Part shown: in pieces, positions 26,463-35,546 of the stretch | Layout: every line of letters begins with the position of its first letter | Numbering within the stretch: the first letter of the stretch is position 1 | Origin: Chlorobium phaeovibrioides | GTDB taxonomy: Bacteria > Bacteroidota > Chlorobiia > Chlorobiales > Chlorobiaceae | DNA length: 64,000 bases | Assembly (NCBI RefSeq): GCF_003968655.1 | Contig: NZ_RXYK01000009.1 | Location: 1 to 64,000 of the forward strand | Reading direction: 5' to 3' | The notes under the pieces: generated by a model | The model's database searches: none | What the model saw: the letters and a program-made list of their open reading frames with translations, nothing else | Told to the model about the DNA's origin: nothing | Program-made: the position numbers and the translations under genes

Positions 26463-27704
26463 ATGAAAGAGAAAAAGTGCCCCGTCACCGGACTGCCGAT
26501 TGTACGGAAGCCGGAATGGGAGGTGTTCCATCCCGGACCGGATTACCGTGTGGTGTTTGAAACCATAGGTACGGACATCATCCATGCCATTGTATCGGCT
26601 GATCGGGGAACCTATCTTGATTTCATTGACAACGAACTCTTTCTCTCGGTATGCGCTGAACTGAAGGTTGAGAAGACAAAAGTGTATGTCGTCATCGATT
26701 ATGATCCCATCCGCGAAGTCAGTCTGAACTACAAACAGGATTATGCAGACCTGTTCTATAACTGGGGACCGTGGATAGCGCTTCTTGTTGTCTACAATGT
26801 TCATCCTGATATTACAACCGACATGGAGGGGCTTGGTGCTCTGTGTCCCCTGAAGTCACGGGCGATGATTGTTGATACTTATGCTGATGCCATGCGGAGC
26901 GTTCTTGAGGCAAAAGAGCAGTGTGGACGAGATGATGTTCTTGATGCTGTTGCAGCGGATTCTGAGGAGGATCTCAAAAACCGTTTTCTCGCTGCTGTTG
27001 CGCGGCTTTCGTGGCTTGATCTTGTTAACCATCCTATTGATATTCCTCCGGCAGGCAGCGGGCGTGAGAGTTATTTTCAGGCACTTGAAGCCTTGCGCAT
27101 GGACCTGCTGGAGCGCGAAGAACGCCATAAACTGCAGGTTGGAGCAATGAAGCAGGAGTATGCCGGGCGAGAAGCGCAGTATGGCATGCAACTTAACCTC
27201 CTTACCGAGGAGTCCCGAAAAAGCCGCAGGCATTTTGAGGCGGAAAGAGATTCGCTTAAGCAAATTCTTGCCCTCAAAGAGAGGGAGCTTGCCGGTGTGG
27301 CGCATCGCTATGATGATACCATTCATGTGCTCTCATCGCTTTGCCGTCAGATTGGCGAGGCAGGCATTGAGCCGAAGCTGCAGCAGGCTCTGGTTGGGGT
27401 GTGTTCGGACCTTTCAGAGCGGGAGCAGGCAGGAAAGGCGCTGGGCTGTGAGCTGACCGAGGCGGATGCCGGATTTATGTCGACATTGGAGTCACTCCAT
27501 CCTGTTTTGACTGAACGGGAGAGGCGTGTCAGCCTTTTTATCAAGATGAATTATTCCTCCAGAGAAATGTCGCGGATTCTGGGAGTATCGGTCAGGGGGG
27601 TAGAGAATATCAGGTATCGTCTCCATAAAAAAATCGGACTTCGCAGTCATCAGTCATTGAAGAATTATTTCGCCGGACTCGTTGTATCTGAGCTTATCCG
27701 ATAG
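26463..27704 (+). CDS. LuxR-type DNA-binding protein with unknown N-terminal domain and coiled coil
   Basis: A 413-residue protein. The C-terminal 65 residues form a LuxR/GerE helix-turn-helix (LTERERRVSLFIKMNYSS, REMSRILGVSVRGVENIRYR). The middle (about 190-310) is charged and heptad-like, predicted as a coiled coil. The N-terminal 140 residues look like an alpha/beta domain (FETIGTDIIHAIVSADRG, KVYVVIDYDPIREVS, PWIALLVVYNVHPD), perhaps STAS-like, with no family I can name. No receiver domain or phosphorylation site is visible. The start at 26463 (MKEKKCPVTGLPI) is preferred to an upstream TTG. It is divergent from the PerR-like gene and overlaps kdtA convergently by 40 bases. Confidence 0.75.
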   Translation: MKEKKCPVTGLPIVRKPEWEVFHPGPDYRVVFETIGTDIIHAIVSADRGTYLDFIDNELFLSVCAELKVEKTKVYVVIDYDPIREVSLNYKQDYADLFYNWGPWIALLVVYNVHPDITTDMEGLGALCPLKSRAMIVDTYADAMRSVLEAKEQCGRDDVLDAVAADSEEDLKNRFLAAVARLSWLDLVNHPIDIPPAGSGRESYFQALEALRMDLLEREERHKLQVGAMKQEYAGREAQYGMQLNLLTEESRKSRRHFEAERDSLKQILALKERELAGVAHRYDDTIHVLSSLCRQIGEAGIEPKLQQALVGVCSDLSEREQAGKALGCELTEADAGFMSTLESLHPVLTERERRVSLFIKMNYSSREMSRILGVSVRGVENIRYRLHKKIGLRSHQSLKNYFAGLVVSELIR

Positions 27705-28987
27705 GCGACTTTTGCATCAATGGCATTTTCTATCAATCCTGAAATCATGGCTGTTGCTCCTGCTCCTTTCCGGATGAACTCTCCGGCAGCCTTTCCCTGT
27801 TTTTCTCTTTCCCCTTCCCTGTTGATGAGTCTGTCAAGGATCCGGCGGAGTTCATCGGGGGTTTGGACTGTTGATGCACCCCCTGTTTCCAGAAGAGTTT
27901 CGGCTTCGGGTGAGTTGTGGTATCGGGGCCCGAAAATGACGGGTATTGAGTAGACCGCAGGTTCAAGGGTGTTGTGAACATTGATGCCGAATCCTCCTCC
28001 CACGAAGGCTATTGAGGCAACCGAATAGAGCTCCAGCAGGTAGCCGGTCTGGTCTATGATGAGCACCTGCTTTCCGGCATCAAAGCGTTCATCAAGGGCA
28101 GATACCCGCATGAAGCCTAAATTCTTCTTCTGAAGGCGCTTTTCAAGACGCTCAATGGTTTCTGTGCCAACCTTGTGCGGAACCAGAATGAGTGAGGGTG
28201 GATTGTGAAGGGTGCGCATTGCCTCCAGTATCGTTTCTTCGTCTTTTTCCCAGACACTGCCCGCCACAAGAACAGTGCGGTTCATGAAGAGGGGTTTGAG
28301 GCGGGCGACACGCTCCGTGTTTTTGCTGCGTAGAATGACCTGGTCAATTCTTGGCTCTCCTGCGGTTTGAGCCTGAAGGCATCCAAACTGCTCCCTGAAT
28401 GCACGGGTATTGCTCTCGGATACGGTGAAAATCCGGTCGAAAAGATTGAAAAGGGTGCGGTAAAAGCCTTTTAGAAGCGGGTTGAAGTAGGCGGAACCAG
28501 GCCGGAGCACGGCGGCGGCAAGAACCATTGTGGCACCGTGCCGTTTTGCAGCAAGGAGGTGGTTGGGCCAAAAGTCGTAACGCATCAACATGAAGAGGTC
28601 GGCATGCAGGAGCGATGCTGTTTTTTCGGCATTGTCGGGGGTGTCTGCCGGAAGATAGAATACAATGTCGGCGTCAGGGTAGTCTTTTCTTGCGTTGTAT
28701 CCGGAATCGGAGAGGAATGAGACAAAAACGGCAAGGTCGGGGCGGCTTGCTTTGATGGTTGAAATGACGGGGCGCGCCTGCTCAAACTCTCCAACTGATG
28801 AGGCGTGGATCCATATCCGGAACTTTCCGGGAGGAATGGCGCTGGTGGCGTTTTCGAGCTCGGGGAAGACTGTGTGGCGAAGCGCAAAAAACAGCCTGGC
28901 TTTTGACTGCACTTTGCCGAGCTGTTTGAGAATAAAAAGGGCCGCTGGAAGAAGCAGGTTGTATAAGGTGATTCCGGTATTCTGCAT
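27665..28987 (-). CDS. kdtA: 3-deoxy-D-manno-octulosonic acid (Kdo) transferase
   Basis: This GT30-type glycosyltransferase adds Kdo to lipid A precursors at the inner membrane. The protein is about 440 residues with the family motifs IWIHASSVGEFEQARPVI (the Glu acts as base), FMLMRYDFWPNHLL, GEPRIDQV and a C-terminal nucleotide-sugar site (FVGGGFGINVHNTLEPA, VIFGPRYHNSPEA). An N-terminal membrane-anchoring stretch (TLYNLLLPAALFIL) is present. Its presence shows that the organism makes lipopolysaccharide. An ATG at 29020, eleven codons upstream, is an alternative start; both have SD-like purine tracts. Confidence 0.93.
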   Translation of the reverse strand: MQNTGITLYNLLLPAALFILKQLGKVQSKARLFFALRHTVFPELENATSAIPPGKFRIWIHASSVGEFEQARPVISTIKASRPDLAVFVSFLSDSGYNARKDYPDADIVFYLPADTPDNAEKTASLLHADLFMLMRYDFWPNHLLAAKRHGATMVLAAAVLRPGSAYFNPLLKGFYRTLFNLFDRIFTVSESNTRAFREQFGCLQAQTAGEPRIDQVILRSKNTERVARLKPLFMNRTVLVAGSVWEKDEETILEAMRTLHNPPSLILVPHKVGTETIERLEKRLQKKNLGFMRVSALDERFDAGKQVLIIDQTGYLLELYSVASIAFVGGGFGINVHNTLEPAVYSIPVIFGPRYHNSPEAETLLETGGASTVQTPDELRRILDRLINREGEREKQGKAAGEFIRKGAGATAMISGLIENAIDAKVAYRISSDTTSPAK

Positions 28988-29328
28988 TGGTGCTGTTGTT
29001 CCTCTCTTTGGCGCTTTCATTCTGACTGTCGTGCCTCTCCCGTCCTGAGAGCGTAAAGTACAAAAAAACAGGCGGATGAGGCGGTGAAATACTTTTCGCT
29101 TTTGGCAGAAATAATGCGTACCTTTGCAATCGCATTGACCGCGTGGTGAATATGCTAAGAAAGAGCAGGTGCTGTGTGCTTTCGTTTTTATGATGATCGT
29201 TGCCTGTCTGTGGGGATTTTTTTTGCAACAGGCAGAACTTCTTCCTCCATATCATTGCTTTCCTGCATTGTTGCCACCTCAATGAACGAGGTATTGCAAA
29301 CAATTTTATCCATACAGGAAGAAAAAGC
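28988..29328. other. Divergent intergenic region: kdtA upstream region and helicase leader
   Basis: This 341-base gap separates divergent kdtA and the DEAD-box gene. I see no credible gene. A hairpin TGCCTGT/ACAGGCA (29201-29234, with a T-run in its loop) and another with TTGC-ACCTC pairing to GAGGT-GCAA (29271-29299) would both lie in a long 5' leader of the helicase mRNA, as is common for cold-inducible RNA helicases. No convincing promoter boxes could be assigned. Confidence 0.35.
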
Positions 29329-31125
29329 ATGAGTGACGAAAAAAATACATCCATCAGCAGTTTTACTGACCTGAATCTGGCAGAGCCCGTCCTTCGGGCC
29401 TTGGCCGATGTCGGTTATGAGACCCCTACCCCTATACAGGCCCGAACCATACCACTGCTCATTGAGGGTCGTGATGTGCTTGGGCAGGCACAGACCGGAA
29501 CCGGCAAGACAGCCGCTTTCGCTTTGCCGATACTTTCCAATATTGACTTTTCAGCTACGGAACCGCAGGTGCTGGTACTTGCTCCTACCCGGGAGCTTGC
29601 CATTCAGGTGGCCGAGGCTTTTCACAAGTATGCTGAACACCTTAAGGGGTTCCATGTGCTTCCTATCTATGGTGGCCAGGAGTATGGCAGTCAGCTTCGC
29701 ATGCTGAAACGCGGCGTCCATGTTGTTGTTGGTACCCCCGGCAGAGTGATGGATCATATGCGCAAAGGTTCGCTCAATCTGCACTCGCTGAAGTGCCTGG
29801 TTCTTGACGAGGCTGATGAAATGCTTCGCATGGGTTTCATTGATGATGTTGAGTGGATACTTGAGCAGACGCCTTCTGATCGCCAGGTAGCGCTTTTTTC
29901 TGCAACCATGCCTGCTCCCATCCGGCGCATAGCGCAGAAATACCTGAATGATCCTGCGGAAGTCACTATTCAGGCTAAAACGACAACAGTCGACACTATA
30001 CGCCAGCGCTACTGGATTGTTGGTGGCAGTCATAAGATTGACATTTTGACAAGGATTCTGGAGGTAGAGCCTTTTGATGGGATGATTATTTTTGTCAGAA
30101 CCAAAACCATGACGCTTGAGATTGCTGAAAAACTGCAGGCAAGAGGTTACAGTGCCGCGGCTCTCAACGGCGATATGGTTCAGCAGCAGCGTGAGCGGAC
30201 AATTGATCAGCTGAAGTCGGGGGCGCTTAATATTGTTATTGCTACTGATGTTGCTGCCCGTGGTCTTGATGTTGAGCGAATCAGTCATGTCATCAACTAT
30301 GACATTCCTTCCGATACGGAATCATATGTCCACCGGATTGGCCGGACGGGTCGTGCAGGTAGAAGCGGTGAGGCAATTCTGTTCGTTTCTCCCAGAGAGA
30401 GGAACATGCTTTCCTCCATTGAAAGAGCTACCCGCAAGAAGATAGAGCTGATGGAGCTTCCTTCCACAGAGATCATCAACGACAAGCGGATAGCAAAATT
30501 CAAACAGCGCATTACTGATACCATTGCTGCCGAGGATCTTGCATTTTTTACCCGTCTTGTGGAGCAGTACTGCCACGAACATGATGTAGCTGAGGTTGAG
30601 GCTGCTGCAGCACTTGCGTCCATGGTTCAGGGTGATACCCCTCTGTTGTTTACCGCCAAACCGGCAAAGGCTGAGAGGCCTGTCCGTCGCGAGATGGGTG
30701 AGCGGTCGAGAGATGATGCTCCTTTCCGCAAAAAGGCCCGGCGGGACGACATGTATGGCGATGAACGGAGAGAGGTCTATCGGATTGAGGTAGGCAGCGG
30801 ACATGGAGTTCAGGCTGGCAATATTCTTGGTGCCATCATCAATGAAATCGGTCTTGATCCTGAAGCCATAGGCCGCATTTCAATCGGTGATGATTACAGT
30901 ACCGTCGAGCTTCCTTCCGGGATGCCCAATGATGTGATGCATGATCTGCGCAAGGTACGGGTGTGCGGCCGTCAGCTCAGGGTTTCCAAAATGGAGTCGC
31001 GCGACTCTGCCGGAGCATATGCAGGTGTTGGCAAAGGTGCAAAGCGCCCATCAAGGTTCCCGGGAAAATCATCATCAAAAGATGCCGGGTTCTTTACGGG
31101 TCCTAAAAAGCGACGCAAGATCTGA
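29329..31125 (+). CDS. deaD: DEAD-box ATP-dependent RNA helicase (DeaD/CsdA type)
   Basis: A 598-residue RNA helicase for ribosome assembly and mRNA unwinding. The helicase core has the Q motif (F..L.L, TPIQ), AQTGTGKT, PTRELAIQ, VLDEADEM, SATMP, FVRTKTMT, TDVAARGLD and HRIGRTGRAG. The C-terminus has a DbpA-like RNA-binding domain (about 485-560, YRIEVGSGHGVQAGNILGAI) and a basic tail (PGKSSSKDAGF...KKRRKI). The start at 29329 is chosen because SDEKNTSISSF leads directly into the Q motif, with an AGGAAG site upstream. The beta-CASP RNase gene follows 36 bases later. Confidence 0.93.
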   Translation: MSDEKNTSISSFTDLNLAEPVLRALADVGYETPTPIQARTIPLLIEGRDVLGQAQTGTGKTAAFALPILSNIDFSATEPQVLVLAPTRELAIQVAEAFHKYAEHLKGFHVLPIYGGQEYGSQLRMLKRGVHVVVGTPGRVMDHMRKGSLNLHSLKCLVLDEADEMLRMGFIDDVEWILEQTPSDRQVALFSATMPAPIRRIAQKYLNDPAEVTIQAKTTTVDTIRQRYWIVGGSHKIDILTRILEVEPFDGMIIFVRTKTMTLEIAEKLQARGYSAAALNGDMVQQQRERTIDQLKSGALNIVIATDVAARGLDVERISHVINYDIPSDTESYVHRIGRTGRAGRSGEAILFVSPRERNMLSSIERATRKKIELMELPSTEIINDKRIAKFKQRITDTIAAEDLAFFTRLVEQYCHEHDVAEVEAAAALASMVQGDTPLLFTAKPAKAERPVRREMGERSRDDAPFRKKARRDDMYGDERREVYRIEVGSGHGVQAGNILGAIINEIGLDPEAIGRISIGDDYSTVELPSGMPNDVMHDLRKVRVCGRQLRVSKMESRDSAGAYAGVGKGAKRPSRFPGKSSSKDAGFFTGPKKRRKI

Positions 31126-31161
31126 AGGTCAACTGATTGAATGAGATCGTAAGGTTGTGCT

Positions 31162-32556
31162 ATGGATATTGCCTTCTACGGAGCAACAGAAAGGGTTACC
31201 GGTTCATGCCATATTGTGCATGCGGCCGGGAGAACCCTCCTGCTTGACTGCGGACTTGTTCAGGGATCGGACGCCGATGAGGCACTGAACCGGAAACCAT
31301 TTCCCTTTGATGCATCATCCATTGATGCCGTCATTCTGAGTCACGCCCATATCGACCATTCAGGCCGTATTCCACTTCTTGTCAGGCAAGGTTTCAAGGG
31401 TCCGGTGTATGCACAGCATGCAACCCGCGACCTTTGCAGCGTTCTTCTGCTTGATTCGGCGGTGCTGTCGGAGAGGGACGCCCTGTACCGTCAGAAGCAT
31501 CCTCATTCCGCTTCCGATTACCATGCTGAGCCCCTCTACAGCCGCGATGACGCTGTTCTGGCGCTCAATCTTTTCCAAGGGTTTTCTTATGGTGAGCAGC
31601 ATGAAATTTTCCCCGGAGTCACGGTTCGCTTTCAGGATGCAGGGCACATTCTTGGTTCCGCATTGGTTGAGCTTTGGCTGCAGGAGGGTGAGAGGGAAAA
31701 GAAGCTTGTTTTCAGTGGAGATCTCGGTCAATACGGAAGCCCTGTTCTCAATGACCCCGAAACCATTGAGAGCGCTGATGTGGTTCTGATTGAGAGCACT
31801 TATGGTGATAGGGTTCACCGGAAAATGGAAGAGACAATTGCCGAGATAGGGGAACTCATCAGCGTGGCCGGGCGGGATGGAGGAAATATTGTTATTCCGG
31901 CGTTTGCAGTGGGCAGGAGTCAGGAACTTCTCTATCTTTTTGCCGAGCATTATGAGGCATGGGGGATGAAGAACTGGCAGGTATTTCTTGACAGTCCCAT
32001 GGCTATTGAGGCAAGCGGTATTTACTGGAATCATCCGGAGCTGTTTGATGCGGAAGCTTCGGTCTACAGGAACAATCCGGTTTCACTCCCCCCGCTGCAC
32101 AATCTCCATTTCACCCCGAGGGTTGAGCAGTCGCAGGCAATCAACTCTATTCATAGCGGGGCCATAATCATTGCCGGCAGCGGCATGTGCAATGGGGGTA
32201 GAATACTGCATCATCTGAAGCACACTATCCATCGACCTGAATGCCATATTCTCTTTACCGGTTATCAGGCTGATGGTACATTGGGCAGAACTCTTGTGGA
32301 CGGGGCCCGGGAGGTTTATATGCATGGTCGCAAGTACACTGTTGAGGCTCATGTCCATACCATCGGAGGATTGTCTGCACATGGTGACCGTGACGACATG
32401 CTTCGCTGGGCTTCGGGTTTCAGCGGAAGTCCTGAGTTTTTTGTTGTGCATGGTGACCCTCCTGCCAAAACTTCGTTTTGTGACCTTTTGCGGGAGCGCC
32501 TTGGCGTGAGGGCAGGTATTCCTGCTCCTGGTGATTCCTATTCATTCACGCTCTGA
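31162..32556 (+). CDS. Beta-CASP metallo-beta-lactamase RNase (YSH1/CPSF73-type)
   Basis: A 464-residue zinc nuclease. Motif 2 of the metallo-beta-lactamase fold is SHAHIDHSGRIP. Further ligands lie in DAGHILGSA and FSGDLGQYG. The beta-CASP insertion shows ESTYGDR (motif A), PAFAVGRSQELLY, SGMCNGGRILHHLKH (motif B) and the C-terminal AHVHTIGGLSAHGDRDDM (motif C). Relatives (CPSF73-like, TTHA0252) are endo- or 5'-exoribonucleases. It is encoded just after a DEAD-box helicase, so the two could act together in RNA decay (inference from position only). Confidence 0.9.
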   Translation: MDIAFYGATERVTGSCHIVHAAGRTLLLDCGLVQGSDADEALNRKPFPFDASSIDAVILSHAHIDHSGRIPLLVRQGFKGPVYAQHATRDLCSVLLLDSAVLSERDALYRQKHPHSASDYHAEPLYSRDDAVLALNLFQGFSYGEQHEIFPGVTVRFQDAGHILGSALVELWLQEGEREKKLVFSGDLGQYGSPVLNDPETIESADVVLIESTYGDRVHRKMEETIAEIGELISVAGRDGGNIVIPAFAVGRSQELLYLFAEHYEAWGMKNWQVFLDSPMAIEASGIYWNHPELFDAEASVYRNNPVSLPPLHNLHFTPRVEQSQAINSIHSGAIIIAGSGMCNGGRILHHLKHTIHRPECHILFTGYQADGTLGRTLVDGAREVYMHGRKYTVEAHVHTIGGLSAHGDRDDMLRWASGFSGSPEFFVVHGDPPAKTSFCDLLRERLGVRAGIPAPGDSYSFTL

Positions 32557-32588
32557 TTTTTATTCATGTTATCCTCGATTATACAACC

Positions 32589-33044
32589 ATGTCTTCATCG
32601 TCCATAGGGGAGTTTGTTCCGGTTCTACAGACCGCAATCGGTCCCGTCATTCTCATATCTGGAATCGGCCTGCTTCTGCTTACCATGACAAACCGCATGG
32701 GGCGGATTATCGACCGGTCGCGAGCCCTTCTTACAGGACTTGATGCATCGGAAGAGGCCTCTGCGGCAACCATCAACAGGGAACTGGCGGTTCTCTGGAA
32801 ACGGGCCCGCTATATCCGCATGTCCATTCTTCTGGCAACCCTGACCTGCCTTGGCGCATCGGTGCTGATCATCCTGCTGTTTATCTCGGTGCTCATCACG
32901 CTCGACACCTCCCTGGTCATCGCATCGCTCTTTATCGGCGGCATGGTTTCCCTCTGCCTCTCTCTGGTGTTTTTCCTGCTTGATGTCAATCTTACACTTG
33001 CAGCCCTGAAAATTGAACAGGATAGCCACGCAAGGTCCTGGTAG
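32589..33044 (+). CDS. DUF2721 family membrane protein
   Basis: A 151-residue protein with three hydrophobic spans (about 12-32, 72-98, 103-128). The signature GPVILISGIGLLLLTMTNRMGRIIDRSRAL fits the DUF2721 family, whose function is unknown. It follows the RNase gene by 32 bases on the same strand and is convergent with xerD (21-base gap). Confidence 0.75.
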   Translation: MSSSSIGEFVPVLQTAIGPVILISGIGLLLLTMTNRMGRIIDRSRALLTGLDASEEASAATINRELAVLWKRARYIRMSILLATLTCLGASVLIILLFISVLITLDTSLVIASLFIGGMVSLCLSLVFFLLDVNLTLAALKIEQDSHARSW

Positions 33045-33065
33045 GGTAGAGGGGGAGCAGCTCCT

Positions 33066-33986
33066 TTATCCTCTGGGGTGAAAGCTTCTATGGACCTCTT
33101 TGACAAAAGAGCGGTCGATGTGGGTGTAAATCTGTGTTGCAACAATAGAGCTGTGGCCAAGCATTTCCTGCACAGCGCGCAAGTCGGCACCACCTTCCAG
33201 TAGATGGGTTGCGAAGGTGTGACGAAAGGTGTGCGGGCTGACGGTTTTGGGTATGCCTGCCAGCATGGCGTACTCCTTGACAATAGTGAATACAGCCATT
33301 CGGCTCATCTTTTTCCCCCTGGCATTGAGAAACAGGCAGTCTTCAGACTGTGCTCCCGCAAGCTGAATGCGAAGTTTCTGCCGGTAGAGGGTGAGGCTGT
33401 TTACAGCAGAGCTTCCTACCGGCACCAACCGCTCTTTTGATCCTTTTCCAAATACCCGTATAAATTGTTCCGGAAGATACAGGTTCTGCTGTTTGAGGTT
33501 GACCAATTCACTCACCCGCATGCCTGTTGCATAGAGCAGCTCAAGAATTGCCTGATCGCGCAGGTAGAGTTTCCCGGGGGGAACCTGTTGTGCGGGAGCC
33601 TGGAGAATCCGCATCGTTTCGTCGAGTGTCAAAACTGATGGGAGGTATTTTGGCAGTTTCGGCTGGTGGAGATTTTCTGCAGGGTTGCTCTCAAGCACCC
33701 TGTCGTTGATGAGAAAACGGTGAAGTGAGCGGATAGCCGATACATTTCTTGCTATTGAGCTGGCTTCCAGGCCGGTTTTGTGCAGTTCATCAAGAAAACG
33801 GTTGATGGAATCAGGGTTGATTGCTTCAAGGGAACCACACCCCTCCTGCATTGCCTGAAGGTATCGCTGCAGGTCGTTGCGATATGAGTCTCGCGTGTTC
33901 GGGGAGAAGTTCCGCTCAATCAAGAGGTAGTTGAGAAAGTTCTCCAGCACGGCACCGAAGGGTTTCTGCAGTGGTTCCATTGCCAT
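33066..33986 (-). CDS. xerD: Tyrosine recombinase XerD/XerC type
   Basis: A 306-residue site-specific recombinase that resolves chromosome dimers at dif. The N-terminal SAM-like DNA-binding domain (about 10-95) is followed by the catalytic domain with the full set: Arg in ATGMRVSELVNL, Lys in GKGSKERLVPVG, HTFRHTFATHL (His, Arg), LGHSS and the nucleophile Tyr in QIYTHID. It lies two bases after rsmB, with no phage genes around, so it is most likely the housekeeping enzyme and not an integrase. Whether it is XerC or XerD cannot be decided from the sequence alone. Confidence 0.9.
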   Translation of the reverse strand: MAMEPLQKPFGAVLENFLNYLLIERNFSPNTRDSYRNDLQRYLQAMQEGCGSLEAINPDSINRFLDELHKTGLEASSIARNVSAIRSLHRFLINDRVLESNPAENLHQPKLPKYLPSVLTLDETMRILQAPAQQVPPGKLYLRDQAILELLYATGMRVSELVNLKQQNLYLPEQFIRVFGKGSKERLVPVGSSAVNSLTLYRQKLRIQLAGAQSEDCLFLNARGKKMSRMAVFTIVKEYAMLAGIPKTVSPHTFRHTFATHLLEGGADLRAVQEMLGHSSIVATQIYTHIDRSFVKEVHRSFHPRG

Positions 33987-33988
33987 CG

Positions 33989-35326
33989 TTACTGTTGATT
34001 TTTCACCATCCTGTGGCAGAACCCGCCATCAAAACCCTGCTGTTCTCCTGGAAGGGTGAGGAGCGATCCGTCCGGCCGTAAGACTGATGAAAATGCAGGA
34101 GGAAGGGATCCCGGGTTTGCATCCGGACTGAATTCAGGGTGCCTTTGCAGAAAAGCCTCTGTCTGCAGATTGTTTTCGCGGTGGTCGACTGAACAGGTTG
34201 CGTATACCAGAACACCGCCCTCTTTGAGAATGTGTGCAGCGTGCTCAAGCAGTTCCGCCTGAAGCTTCAGGAGCCCGTCAAGTTTTTCTGAGTCAAGCTT
34301 CCATCTCAGTTCCGTCCGTCGGCCAAGAACGCCTGTGCCGGTGCATGGTGCATCAAGCAGAATGGCATCGGGAGGGGTTGGGGGAATGAAGCTGCGGGCG
34401 TCATCTGTAAGGGCAGTAATGATTGAAATGCCGAGGGTTTCGGCAAGCCGCCGGATTTTATTGGTTTTCTGTTCATAGATGTCAAGTGCGGTGATGTGGC
34501 CTTCGTTGCCCATCAGTTCGGCAAGTGCGGCGGTTTTGCCTCCAGGTGCTGCGCACATGTCGAGTACCTCGCTTCCGGGCGTTGGGTTCAAAAGAAGGCA
34601 CGCCAGGAGCTGTGTCGGATTCTGTACACTCACGAGTCCGCTTTGGAGCGGGACTTCAAACGGGCTGAAGTCCTGAGAAAGAAGGAGCTTACGGAGGCCT
34701 GAATCAAGACGGGCGACCTCTGTGGTGCCGGTTTGGGTGAAAAAACGGTCTGAATCCGTTTTCAGGCTGTTGATGCGGAACCCGAACCAGGGACTCTCAT
34801 TGTCGTAGCGGAGCATTGATTCAGCCCGTTGGGTTCCGTATGCAGCAATCCACTCCTTGACGAGTTCTTCCGGGTGGGAGTAGCGCAGGGCAAGGCGGGC
34901 TGCTGGTTCCATGGCCCGGGTCCACTCCTCAAGATGGATGGTTTCAGGACTGATTTTTCTCAGAACGGCATTGACAAGCTTGGCCATTCGTTCTCCTTTG
35001 AAGCGGCGGGCAAGCCGGACTGATTCGTTCACAACTGCCCAGGCGGGGACCCGGTCAAGAAAGAGCAGCTGCCATGCACCAAGGCGGAGGATGTTTCGTA
35101 TGGCCGGGGAGGCTTTTTGGAGGTTATGGCTGTAGAAATGTCCGATGACGAAATCCAGCTGCAGGCGGTAGCGGAGTACACCGTTGACCAGCGAGGTGGC
35201 AAATGCCCTGTCGGTGCGGCTGAGAGACGACTCCTGGAGCATATCGTGCAGGAGAGAGTCGGAATGGCGGTTGCCGGTTTCAAGTGCCTGAAGGAGAGTG
35301 AATGCGAGTTCTCTGGCTGAATTCAT
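33989..35326 (-). CDS. rsmB: 16S rRNA m5C967 methyltransferase RsmB
   Basis: The 445-residue protein joins an N-terminal NusB-like RNA-binding domain (about 1-135) to a C-terminal SAM-dependent RNA cytosine-5 methyltransferase domain. The SAM site is LDMCAAPGGKTAALAELM, the release cysteine is in LLDAPCTGTGVLGRRTELRW, and the catalytic cysteine is in VYATCSVDHRENN. The product modifies cytosine 967 of 16S rRNA. It is co-directional and nearly contiguous with xerD. The start at 35326 matches the family's NusB opening (NSARELAFTLLQAL). Confidence 0.94.
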   Translation of the reverse strand: MNSARELAFTLLQALETGNRHSDSLLHDMLQESSLSRTDRAFATSLVNGVLRYRLQLDFVIGHFYSHNLQKASPAIRNILRLGAWQLLFLDRVPAWAVVNESVRLARRFKGERMAKLVNAVLRKISPETIHLEEWTRAMEPAARLALRYSHPEELVKEWIAAYGTQRAESMLRYDNESPWFGFRINSLKTDSDRFFTQTGTTEVARLDSGLRKLLLSQDFSPFEVPLQSGLVSVQNPTQLLACLLLNPTPGSEVLDMCAAPGGKTAALAELMGNEGHITALDIYEQKTNKIRRLAETLGISIITALTDDARSFIPPTPPDAILLDAPCTGTGVLGRRTELRWKLDSEKLDGLLKLQAELLEHAAHILKEGGVLVYATCSVDHRENNLQTEAFLQRHPEFSPDANPGSLPPAFSSVLRPDGSLLTLPGEQQGFDGGFCHRMVKNQQ

Positions 35327-35433
35327 GGGCGATGATAACGGGGTTCATGGTGCGGAGGAGTTGCGGGCTGTTTGTAAAATACTCTTTGCTGTTGTAGATT
35401 CATTGAACTAAAGTTCTTTTCAAAATTTTACGC

Positions 35434-35541
35434 TATCATCGAGAAAGGTGGAGGGACTGGCCCTGAGAAGCCTTGGCAACCGTCATTCCTGTAATGATTG
35501 GTGCCAATTCCATCCTGGCAGGGACGCCGGGAAAGATGACG
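35434..35541 (+). ncRNA. SAM-I riboswitch (S-box leader)
   Basis: The sequence contains the S-box core: ATCGAGAAAGGTGGAGGGA, CTGGCCCTGAGAAGCC, TTGGCAACC, then GGTGCCAATTCC and GGCAGGGACGCCGGGAAAGATGA. P1 can close by pairing TCATC (35436-35440) with GATGA (35535-35539). It lies upstream of metY-metX, the methionine pathway genes it should turn off when S-adenosylmethionine is plentiful. Confidence 0.92.
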
Positions 35542-35546
35542 GAACG

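Noticed and set aside
29200-29328. Extended N-terminus of the DEAD-box helicase
   Set aside because: The additional residues are Cys/His/Phe-rich and not helicase-like; a good ribosome site precedes the ATG at 29329.
33066-33986. Tyrosine recombinase as a sign of a prophage or integrative element
   Set aside because: It is flanked by rsmB and a small membrane protein gene, with no phage genes or attachment-site repeats; housekeeping XerC/XerD is simpler.
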